Of a DNA stretch of 64,000 nt, positions 36,415-44,418 are shown in pieces. The stretch is taken from NCBI RefSeq assembly GCF_009193265.1, contig NZ_VZZZ01000006.1, positions 248,001 to 312,000 of the forward strand, in the 5' to 3' direction. The position numbers were made by a program, and so were the translations under genes. Every line of letters starts with the position of its first letter. Position 1 is the stretch's first letter. The DNA comes from Marinobacter changyiensis (GTDB lineage Bacteria > Pseudomonadota > Gammaproteobacteria > Pseudomonadales > Oleiphilaceae). The notes under the pieces are model-generated. The model had not been told where the DNA came from and ran no database searches. It saw only the letters and a list, made by a program, of their open reading frames with translations.

Positions 36415-36661
36415 TGCGCCAGTATCCTATACTGCCGCGGCTCAGCTCCGGGCGCTGCGGTGGGACCTCGATAGCGGGCAGGGAAAAATACTCGGGAATA
36501 AGGTCCATCGAGCGGGCTATTGCATCCTCACTGCCTTCTGCCATGGCCAAATCCACCAACTGCAAGGCTCGGCGGCAAACATCATTGGTCGGCGGGATAC
36601 CATAACCCACCAGATAGGCCAACACCCGATCAAGCGCCTGCTGACACAATGCTCTTACCAT
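36407..36661 (-). CDS. Small uncharacterised ORF between opgG and opgH
   Basis: An 84-residue helical, Leu/Ala-rich protein with no signal peptide (MVRALCQQALDRVLAYLVGYG; later LVDLAMAEGSEDAIARSMDL). It starts 29 bases after opgG and overlaps the opgH start by 8 bases, so translation is probably coupled. I do not recognise the family. Its fixed place in the operon suggests a helper or regulator of OpgH, by inference only. Confidence 0.65.
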   Translation of the reverse strand: MVRALCQQALDRVLAYLVGYGIPPTNDVCRRALQLVDLAMAEGSEDAIARSMDLIPEYFSLPAIEVPPQRPELSRGSIGYWRNA

Positions 36662-36690
36662 GCTGATACTCCGTCCTTGCGTGTTTTGAG

Positions 36691-38244
36691 TTACCGACCC
36701 TGCCCCCTAACACCGGCATTCGGTGGCAGTTCATAGGTCCAGGTTTCGGTCAGTGGCTCACCGTTCATACTCAGGTAGGCCCGAACTGACATCAGTGCTT
36801 CCTGGGCAGGCCGAACCAGCATCGAAAGCCTCCAGCTCTTGTCCGGCTCGCTGTACTCCACAAAGTGTTCAAGAATCTCGACGTCGGCTGCGCCGCTAGC
36901 GGAACTAACCACCGAGGCCTGGGGATCGAGAGCATCGAGCCGGCCGCCGGCAAAATCGACAATAATGCGATAAGCACCCTCCACATTGCCGCCTCCAACA
37001 CGGTTGCCATCGCCGATAAACGTTTGCATAGCGACAGCGGAAGGCTGTCCGGTGATAGAGGTATCCCCGAAGTGCAACGTGTATTCCCGGGTAATATCTT
37101 CACCTGCTCTCACCGGCTCTGATGGCCGCCAGAACGCAACGATATTATCGTTGGTTTCCGCTCGGCTGGGTATCTCCACCAACACGACCTCACCCTTGCC
37201 CCAGTTGTCTTTGGTCTCGACCCAGGCACTCGGGCGCTTCTCATAGCGGGCTTCAAGGTCCTCGAAGCGAGCAAAATCGTTATCCCGCTGCAGCAACCCG
37301 AACCCCCGGATGTCTTCGGTCTGAAAATAACTCATCCGCAAGCCGTGAGGGTTGATCAGTGGCCGCCAGAGCCATTCGCCCGACACTCCGTTATTGATGA
37401 GCAGGCCGTCCGAATCATGGACCTGAGGCCGCCACTCGCCGTGGGGCCGGGGCGTGTTTTCACCGTAATAGAACATGCTGGTCAGAGGCGCCAGGCCCAA
37501 TAAACCCACCTCCCGGCGCATGAACAGAGTGGCCGTCACCTCAACGCGGGTAGTTTCCCCGGGGAATACCCGGAAGCGATAGGCGCCCGTCACGCTGGGG
37601 CCATTTAACAGGCCAAATACCACCATTGAATCGGAATTGGCCGCCGGGCGTTCCAGCCAGTACTCGATAAAGGCAGGATATTCCTCCCCGGTCCGCAAAC
37701 CGGTATCCACAGCAATACCGCGGGCAGACACGCCAAACCGGTTGTTCGTGCCAACACCCCGAAAATAGCTTGCGCCTGCAAATGACAGAAACTGGTTCTG
37801 TACCGTCGCCGTTTCCATCGGATAAGTCAGCCGGAAGCCGGCATAACCGAGGTCGGCGGGTATCCGCTTGGCCAGGGTATCGTTCGGGTAATTGAAGCTC
37901 GACTTATCGAAGGGCACTGGCCGCACGCCTTCGGAATCAATTTCATTGATGGCGACGGCATGGCTGTAATAGGTCCCGGGCGAAGCCATCATCACCCGGA
38001 ATTTTGATTCCGAATTACCCCACAGGCTGAGATCAGGTTTGAAGCGTATTTCCTGGTACTGAGCATAACTCAGTTCCTGCAAGAACTGGGGAACCTCCGG
38101 CGGCGCTTGATAGGGCTGCTCCGCCAGCTTTCTCGCTTTTTCGACCACAATGCCGAGGTCAAACGAAACCTCAGCCTGGGCCGCATGACTGAACAAAACA
38201 AATAACCCAGCCCCGAACAGGCCGCGAACCAACGCTAAGGACAT
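36691..38244 (-). CDS. opgG: Periplasmic glucan biosynthesis protein OpgG/MdoG
   Basis: 517 residues from the ATG at 38244, which follows GGAGATGGA and opens a Sec signal peptide ending HAAQA; an upstream start adds a Cys-rich 21-residue stretch that spoils the signal. Family motifs: DLGYAGFRLTYP, GASYFRGVGTNNRFG, GEYPAFIEYWLERP, GEWRPQVHDSDGLL, FGLLQRDNDFARFED and terminal ETWTYELPP. OpgG is needed for glucan backbone production. The parallel with opgD is clear along the whole length. Confidence 0.93.
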   Translation of the reverse strand: MSLALVRGLFGAGLFVLFSHAAQAEVSFDLGIVVEKARKLAEQPYQAPPEVPQFLQELSYAQYQEIRFKPDLSLWGNSESKFRVMMASPGTYYSHAVAINEIDSEGVRPVPFDKSSFNYPNDTLAKRIPADLGYAGFRLTYPMETATVQNQFLSFAGASYFRGVGTNNRFGVSARGIAVDTGLRTGEEYPAFIEYWLERPAANSDSMVVFGLLNGPSVTGAYRFRVFPGETTRVEVTATLFMRREVGLLGLAPLTSMFYYGENTPRPHGEWRPQVHDSDGLLINNGVSGEWLWRPLINPHGLRMSYFQTEDIRGFGLLQRDNDFARFEDLEARYEKRPSAWVETKDNWGKGEVVLVEIPSRAETNDNIVAFWRPSEPVRAGEDITREYTLHFGDTSITGQPSAVAMQTFIGDGNRVGGGNVEGAYRIIVDFAGGRLDALDPQASVVSSASGAADVEILEHFVEYSEPDKSWRLSMLVRPAQEALMSVRAYLSMNGEPLTETWTYELPPNAGVRGQGR

Positions 38245-38410
38245 TCCATCTCCAGAAGTATCAGACCCGCAAAAAGAACAACAGCAGGACACCCGTAACC
38301 ACGCCATCAGCTCGTCAATGAACCCCCATCTAACAACGATGGTTCACCTTGCTTCAAGTGACAACTATGTAAGACACAGTAGGAAATACGTAGACAATCC
38401 TGAGTTTAGA

Positions 38411-39646
38411 CTACTTCAGGCTGATAGAAAGGGTCAGAGACACATCGGGAGTATCGGGTTTTTGCATGATAGTGAGAGACTCACCGAGCATACGGCCAAT
38501 CCGAAGGCCAGCGGTGAGCCCGTTGGACTTCAACTGCAGAGCAATTTCAGCTGCACTGGCTGAGCCCCATAAGTCCGGATGATGCTCGGTAGGAGCAACC
38601 CAGCCCTTGAGCAATGACAACCGCACACTGGAGTGAATATTCGACAGCACGAGCAGCGGAAACCATGGACTATTGGCGTCCAGACGTAACCAGCCACCCT
38701 GCTGGCTATACGTTCCCTGACCGCCAAAACCGCTGATCTGTGACGGCCCGGCGATCAGCATATACTGGGAACCCGGCAATATGTCGGGGCTGTACTGATA
38801 CTGGCCATTCAGGTTCCAGTTCCAGCGTCCGAGGGGCTGATTGAGCGAGCCCAGAAGGGTGTATTTGCGATATTCGGCATCGATATCTGTGCCGGGCCAT
38901 GGGTCGCTATCAGCACCGAGCGAAGTCAGCCCCTGTTTCACTGACACGCTGCTGAACGCGGAAGTGCCAAAGACGCCAATGTCGCAATTCATTCGAGTTT
39001 CAAACCAGAAAGACGACAGGTGCCGACTGGCATCATCCACCCGATCACCCTCGGTGAAGGCCGAATTGGCCTCCGTCGCCAGCCCCATTAACGCATTAAA
39101 GCGCAGATCGCCCAGCTCAAACAGCTGGCGTCGCAAGCTCGCATCCACGGCCTGGCGGTCACCACTGATCTGATACTTGCGGCCACCTCCGGTGGCAGAG
39201 TTCTCGTAGTCAGTTATGTTGCCATTAATGGTAATGGCCCCCAGGCTGGACGAAAACGAGTAGCCAAAACCAAAGCCGTGGTTACTTCCTTCAGCATGGC
39301 CCGCCAAAAAGCGGTTGTACCGGAGTGACAGGGCATCGTTGCCTCCGGCGATATCGCTGGCAGCAAGATCAAGCCTGCCCCTGTAATCGCCGTTGGTGTT
39401 GACGGTATCGCCGCCGAACGAAATTCGATCCCCCAGCCAGGTCGGGGCGGCAGGGCGGATTTCGATATGGGGGTCGGACGCCCGGTCGGTGTTTTGGTCT
39501 GGCTCGTCTGCGGTCATTGCCTCGGAATTGACCGGGAAATCGCGGAGTGAAAAATCAAATGCCTGCAAGCCGCTTTCCGATGCCCACGCAGCGGTGCCAA
39601 CACTTAACAGGCAGCTCGAAACGATTATTTTCAGCAACGGCCTCAC
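38411..39646 (-). CDS. TpsB/ShlB/FhaC-like outer-membrane barrel without POTRA domains
   Basis: 411 residues from a GTG at 39646 (site AAGGG), giving a signal peptide ending AAWA-SES. The rest is a beta-barrel of alternating strands matching the C-terminal part of TpsB transporters: DALSLRYNRFLAG, FGFGYSFSSSLGAITIN, GQYQYSPDILPGSQYMLIAGPSQISGFG. The two POTRA domains that bind TpsA partners are absent, and no TpsA gene is nearby. It ends LSISLK, without the usual terminal aromatic. It lies 166 bases upstream of opgG on the same strand and may be a glucan-linked or orphan barrel. Confidence 0.65.
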   Translation of the reverse strand: MRPLLKIIVSSCLLSVGTAAWASESGLQAFDFSLRDFPVNSEAMTADEPDQNTDRASDPHIEIRPAAPTWLGDRISFGGDTVNTNGDYRGRLDLAASDIAGGNDALSLRYNRFLAGHAEGSNHGFGFGYSFSSSLGAITINGNITDYENSATGGGRKYQISGDRQAVDASLRRQLFELGDLRFNALMGLATEANSAFTEGDRVDDASRHLSSFWFETRMNCDIGVFGTSAFSSVSVKQGLTSLGADSDPWPGTDIDAEYRKYTLLGSLNQPLGRWNWNLNGQYQYSPDILPGSQYMLIAGPSQISGFGGQGTYSQQGGWLRLDANSPWFPLLVLSNIHSSVRLSLLKGWVAPTEHHPDLWGSASAAEIALQLKSNGLTAGLRIGRMLGESLTIMQKPDTPDVSLTLSISLK

Positions 39647-39894
39647 GCGGTCATACCCTTTACACTTTCTTGACACTGAATGTGACGAGCAATGTACGGA
39701 CAGACGACGGGTGAATCCAGCAAATGGAGGCCAATGTTTCAAACGCTTACAATTTTAATTTTACAGCCAAATCATAACGCTACTTATAATACTGAATGTA
39801 AATTCCTGAAACTGAATGGGTGCGTTATTGTGAACAGAAAGGGCGAAACATATCGCTGTTCAGGGCAGGTGAAAATGCAGTAAGAAAGGAAGGA

Positions 39895-40218
39895 TTACAG
39901 GTGGGCCGCGCGCTCAGTCAGGCAATCCTCCGAGCCCATCTCAAACTCCCGGCAGACCCAGGGCCGGTGTTCGTAAATGCGGCAAAGCATGGTTTCGCGG
40001 TCCAGCGCGGCACACCAACCATCGTCCAGGCGAGCCATGACCTCGCCACCCCATGAGTCAGTATCCACGTAACGCTCAGGCACACCGGTGTCGGTGATCA
40101 ACATCACTTCAAGGCGACAGCAACAGGCGAGACAGGTTGAACAGGTTACTGGGGGTTCATCCGAGCCTGTAATGGTCGGTATTTCGTAGGTAGGGTGGTC
40201 ACCCTGTCGACGGGTCAA
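39895..40218 (-). CDS. YkgJ-family cysteine cluster protein
   Basis: 107 residues with the CxxCxxCC cluster (CSTCLACCC) at about 26-34 and further conserved Cys in LCRIYEHRPWVCREFE. This spacing matches the Fe-S or zinc-binding CxxCxxCC family (PF03692). Function unknown. Transcribed singly on the minus strand. Confidence 0.85.
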   Translation of the reverse strand: MTRRQGDHPTYEIPTITGSDEPPVTCSTCLACCCRLEVMLITDTGVPERYVDTDSWGGEVMARLDDGWCAALDRETMLCRIYEHRPWVCREFEMGSEDCLTERAAHL

Positions 40219-40283
40219 TGAGGTCTCCTGAAATCGGTTTTTCTACAGTTTGCCGGCTCGGCTCATCCCGGGAGCTTTCAGCG

Positions 40284-41675
40284 CTACCCGGCCGGGGTGG
40301 CGGCTGACAGGTCCACAGGTTCTGCCATCATACTGTAGCACTTGCCGCCACTGCGTTTGGCCGTGTACATCGCATCGTCAGCGTTTCGAACCAGCTGCAA
40401 ATCGTCCTGGCCGTGCTCAGGATAGACCGCAATACCCAGGCTGGGAGCAGTAACCAGGAATGTCCCCTCCAGCTCGTAGGGCGCGCTCAGCCGGGCAAGA
40501 ATTTTCTCCGCCACCATAATGGCGTCTTCGGGCCGGGTGATACCATCCAGCACAATGGCAAATTCATCACCACCCAGGCGGCCGATGGTATCGGATTCCC
40601 GCACACATAGCCGGAGTCGCTGGGCGACTTCCCTCAGCAGGTTATCGCCCGTGGTATGACCAAAGGTGTCGTTGATCTGCTTGAAATTGTCCATATCCAG
40701 ATAGAGCACCGCCAGCCGTGTTGAATCCCTTCGCGCCCGCAGCAGGGAGCTTTGCAAGCGATACAGGAACAGCGCCCGATTCGGCAATTCAGTCAGTTGA
40801 TCGTGTTGCGCAAGGTATTCCAGGCGAGAGTGTGTTCGCTTGCGCTCTACCGCAGCCGCTACCTGGCTCGAGACAAACTGCAACAGCTCCTTGTCCTGAT
40901 CCGTGTAGCGCACAGCACCGGAATAGCTCTGAACCACCAACGCACCGATAGTCTCAGCGCCGGTGATAAGAGGCACCCCTAACCAGTCCAGCGCATGCTT
41001 CCCGACCACCATGCCAATATCCGATAACAGCTTCTCGGCAGTCTCAGGTGTTAACAACACCGCTTCCCCGGATCGGATAACTTCAGCACTGAGGGTACCG
41101 GATTGCATCGGTTGAGATGAGGGCGCCTCATCGTACTGATCAACGTAATAGGGAAAGCTGAGTCGGTCACTGGCATCATCATAAAGCGTCACAAAAAAAT
41201 TCTCGGCTGGCAGCAACTTACCAATAACCTCATGAACCCGCTTGAACAGTGCCAGCAGATCTCCGGCCGCGTGAGCAGCTTCGGAAATCGCATAGAGTGC
41301 TGTTTGCACAGCCTCCCCACGTTTGCGTTCAGTAATATCCCGGGCGACACCAACTCTTACCTGCTCCGCTTCAAGCCAACGGGTAGACCACATGATGTGA
41401 ACAATGCGACCGTCTTTGCGCAGATAGCGGTTTTCATGATCAGACGAGGGGCGGCCCGAGTTAATGCTCTCAACAACCGCATGGGTGGCAGCGTGGTCGT
41501 CCGGGTGCATCATCTCAAAGGTTGTCCGACCAATCATTTCTTCCGGCGTGTACCCAAAGACCCCCTCACTGGCTGCACTGACCGACAAAAAACGACCGTC
41601 TCTATCGACCACGCAAACCACGTCAAGCAGAAGATCCAGCAGTTTTTCATTAGGTATGCGCGGGGTTTGGTTCAT
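40284..41675 (-). CDS. PAS-GAF diguanylate cyclase
   Basis: A 463-residue soluble signalling protein. A PAS domain spans about 10-125 (FLSVSAASEGVFGYTPEEMIGRT and a PAC segment), a GAF domain about 140-290, and a GGDEF domain about 300-460. The active loop reads RLGGDEFAIVLD, so c-di-GMP synthesis is expected. A typical RxxD inhibitory site before the loop is present as RESD (VRESDTIGRLGG), five residues upstream of GGDEF in the usual place. No EAL domain. The signal is unknown. Confidence 0.92.
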   Translation of the reverse strand: MNQTPRIPNEKLLDLLLDVVCVVDRDGRFLSVSAASEGVFGYTPEEMIGRTTFEMMHPDDHAATHAVVESINSGRPSSDHENRYLRKDGRIVHIMWSTRWLEAEQVRVGVARDITERKRGEAVQTALYAISEAAHAAGDLLALFKRVHEVIGKLLPAENFFVTLYDDASDRLSFPYYVDQYDEAPSSQPMQSGTLSAEVIRSGEAVLLTPETAEKLLSDIGMVVGKHALDWLGVPLITGAETIGALVVQSYSGAVRYTDQDKELLQFVSSQVAAAVERKRTHSRLEYLAQHDQLTELPNRALFLYRLQSSLLRARRDSTRLAVLYLDMDNFKQINDTFGHTTGDNLLREVAQRLRLCVRESDTIGRLGGDEFAIVLDGITRPEDAIMVAEKILARLSAPYELEGTFLVTAPSLGIAVYPEHGQDDLQLVRNADDAMYTAKRSGGKCYSMMAEPVDLSAATPAG

Positions 41676-41715
41676 GGGCCTAACTATAATGCGCTAGAAG
41701 CTGTATATGCCAGCA

Positions 41716-42603
41716 TCAATTACCACTGTCGCTTTCCTGATCGCCCGGTTTGTCGGGCTTATTCTGAAAATCATGATGGGTAAACAGCTCTGACAGGATC
41801 GACTGCTCGATAAAACCCTTCTCTCCGGGTCGTACCGGCACCCTCACCACCAAATGTAACTCGCCCGCTTTTGGTACCTGTATGGTCACCCGGGGATCCA
41901 CCGACGGCACTTCAAGGCCGCGATACATGCTGACATTACTCATGTGCCCGCGCACCACCTCGATGTAGGGGTCACAGAGCCTGTTGGCAACCTCCAGCAG
42001 GACTTTTTGGGCGCCGCGCCAATCGTCATTGAGCTTGAAGGGTACGGTGAACACATGAAAACCGTATTCATAAGTGAAACTTTCGTTGATGACCGGCTCC
42101 GAGACAAAAATTGCGTTCGGAATCACCACCATGCGCCCGGTGCGCTGGTGCACATTCTGACCCGGGCCGACCTCCAGAATCGTCGTGGTAAGCAGGCTCT
42201 GGTCAATAACATCGCCACGGAAATCCTTGACCTGGATACGGCTACCCAAGCCAAAGGAGCGAGCGCCGGTTTTGATGATCGAGCCGATGACACAGAGGAT
42301 AAGTTCTTTGGTGGCCACCACAAAGGCGACCGCAATCGCCACCACCGACAGCGCCAGGGTGCGGAGTTCAGCGCCCCAGATCAACACCAGGCCCAGCAGC
42401 ATCAGCAGCAGGAAGCCGTTGCGGGAGTTGACGAGCCATTTGCGCCGGAGTTCGTGAGACGCCACCTTCTGGCGGATAAACCGGGCCATCAGCACCCGCA
42501 ATACCACCACCACCACAATCAGGATGCCAGTGCTCAATAGCAATCTCAGAACTGAATCCGATATCACGATGTTCGCGGGCAACCGGTCGAGCATGTCGTA
42601 CAT
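41716..42603 (-). CDS. MscS-family mechanosensitive channel
   Basis: A 295-residue protein with an N-terminal helix, two more membrane helices and the MscS pore-beta region: ILCVIGSIIKTGARSFGLGSRIQV, FRGDVIDQSLLTTTILEVGPG and VVIPNAIFVSEPVINES. It should open under membrane stretch or conduct small ions. It faces away from the sugar dehydrogenase gene with a 43-base gap. Confidence 0.87.
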   Translation of the reverse strand: MYDMLDRLPANIVISDSVLRLLLSTGILIVVVVVLRVLMARFIRQKVASHELRRKWLVNSRNGFLLLMLLGLVLIWGAELRTLALSVVAIAVAFVVATKELILCVIGSIIKTGARSFGLGSRIQVKDFRGDVIDQSLLTTTILEVGPGQNVHQRTGRMVVIPNAIFVSEPVINESFTYEYGFHVFTVPFKLNDDWRGAQKVLLEVANRLCDPYIEVVRGHMSNVSMYRGLEVPSVDPRVTIQVPKAGELHLVVRVPVRPGEKGFIEQSILSELFTHHDFQNKPDKPGDQESDSGN

Positions 42604-42646
42604 TGATAAAATCCTGTTGTCGTCGGCTCTTATGGAGCTGCGAAGT

Positions 42647-44239
42647 TTACCTGGGGGTTACTCGCAATACCTGACCGTTCGCGCTATCAGTTAACAGATA
42701 GACCGCGCCGTCGGGGCCGGTTTTCACGTCCCGGATGCGCTCGTTCAGGGATTCAAACAGTACCTCGACATCCCGGGCCTCGCCCTTCTCCAGGCTTACG
42801 CGATGAACCCGCTTGGCTGCCAGCGCGCCCACCAACAGATCACCCTGCCATTGAGGAAACATCTCGCCGTTATATAGCGTCATGCCAGAAGGCGCGATTG
42901 AGGGCGTCCAGTGAAGCAGCGGCGGCTCCATGCCCGGACGGTTGGTGAACGGTGTAACCCGGGCGCCAGTATAGTCAAGGCCGAAACTGGTGATGGGCCA
43001 GCCATAATTTTTGCCAGGCTCGATGAGATTGAGTTCATCCCCGCCTTTCGGTCCGTGTTCGTGGGCAATCAGACGGCTCTGTTCATTGTCAAAGATCAGG
43101 CCCTGCACATTGCGGTGGCCGTAGCTGTAGATTTCCGGCAGCGCGCCCTCCCGGCCCCTGAACGGATTATCGGCTGGCGCGGATCCGTTGCCGTTCAGTC
43201 GCACAATGGTGCCAATATGACTGGTCAGCTTCTGGGCCTCTTCCCGGTAATCAAAGCCGTCCCCGAGTGAAAGCACCAGCGTATCATCCGGCAGCCACGC
43301 AATACGGCCACCATAATGGGCGGCCCCCCTTTTGGCCGGCTGGACCCGGAAAATTTCTTCCATATCCTCCAGGCCTTTGGTCCCCAGTCGCGCCCGGGCC
43401 AGACAGGTGTGGTTGGCTTCCGCTGTGCCGCAGGCGTAACTGAGGTAAATCTGCTGGCTGGCCGGGAAATCCGGCGCCAGGGAGACTTCGTTCATCCCCG
43501 CCTGGCCGGAAGCGAACACCGGGGGCACACCGGACAGCGGTTCCGGCTGCAGGGTACCATCCGCAGACAGCACACGCAGCCGACCAGGGCGCTCCGTGAC
43601 CAGGGCACGGCCGTCGGGCAGGAAGGCAATGGACCAAGGGTGTTCCAGCCCTTCAGCAACCACGTCAACCCGATAATCCGGTGATTGCTGGGCCGTTGAC
43701 TGCTGTGCCAAGGCCTGCCCTTCCGGCAGCATCAGCCCACCGGCCAGAGCCAGGACGATCGCACTGCCATAACCGTGAGAGCCGGACGAAGAAAGCCCGA
43801 TCATGCGCGCAAACAGCCATCCGGTCAGCGCAGCGCCGACGAGCATGGCCAGTAACCCACCGCTACCCCGGGTAGCGGCAATCAATGTCGGCATCGGTGC
43901 CAGTGCGTCCGCCAGGCTGAAGGTCACCCAAAGCCCCACCGCCGCCGCCAGTGCACAAACCGGCGCTTGGCAGCGCACCCCAATAACCCGGCCAAGCAGC
44001 AACGCTGCGGTCTGGGATAACAAGAAGCTGACGCCAAACAAAACCCCATACAGGGGCGCAAAATTGACTATATCCTGAAGGCTGGTCTGCAGACGCTCAC
44101 CGATGCCTATCTCAACACCCAGGTTTTGCAGGGCCAGCAGATTGAACTGGGTTTGAATCACGCTGCCCAGCACGGCACCAAACACCAGGGCCGCTATAAA
44201 CGCACCCGCCATTTCCCAGCCACCGCGGCGTAACTCCAT
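42647..44239 (-). CDS. Membrane-anchored PQQ-dependent sugar dehydrogenase
   Basis: 530 residues from the ATG at 44239 (CGGAGAATCATC). The first 170 residues form about four membrane helices. The last hydrophobic stretch (LALAGGLMLPEGQALA) resembles a signal peptide. The rest is a soluble-glucose-dehydrogenase-type six-bladed propeller: GLEHPWSIAFLPDGRALVTERPGRL, GGRIAWLPDDTLVLSLGD, SYGHRNVQGL, HEHGPKGGDELNLIEPGKNYGWP and VLFESLNERIRDVKTGPDGAVYLLTDS. It resembles E. coli YliI/Asd but with an added membrane domain. It should oxidise aldose sugars in the periplasm if PQQ is available. Confidence 0.85.
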   Translation of the reverse strand: MELRRGGWEMAGAFIAALVFGAVLGSVIQTQFNLLALQNLGVEIGIGERLQTSLQDIVNFAPLYGVLFGVSFLLSQTAALLLGRVIGVRCQAPVCALAAAVGLWVTFSLADALAPMPTLIAATRGSGGLLAMLVGAALTGWLFARMIGLSSSGSHGYGSAIVLALAGGLMLPEGQALAQQSTAQQSPDYRVDVVAEGLEHPWSIAFLPDGRALVTERPGRLRVLSADGTLQPEPLSGVPPVFASGQAGMNEVSLAPDFPASQQIYLSYACGTAEANHTCLARARLGTKGLEDMEEIFRVQPAKRGAAHYGGRIAWLPDDTLVLSLGDGFDYREEAQKLTSHIGTIVRLNGNGSAPADNPFRGREGALPEIYSYGHRNVQGLIFDNEQSRLIAHEHGPKGGDELNLIEPGKNYGWPITSFGLDYTGARVTPFTNRPGMEPPLLHWTPSIAPSGMTLYNGEMFPQWQGDLLVGALAAKRVHRVSLEKGEARDVEVLFESLNERIRDVKTGPDGAVYLLTDSANGQVLRVTPR

Positions 44240-44418
44240 GATGATTCTCCGGGCGGCATCTCCACCCATTCCGGTTCGTCAAAATCGCCGATCAGATTTA
44301 TCTTATCTATATCGACCGCGCCGGAGATGATACCAGCCACGTCCTGGTTATGGTGCAATTCCATGCTGTCCAGGGCAGAGTTATCTCGGTTTTTGCTCGG
44401 TTTCCAGCGGCACCTCCC

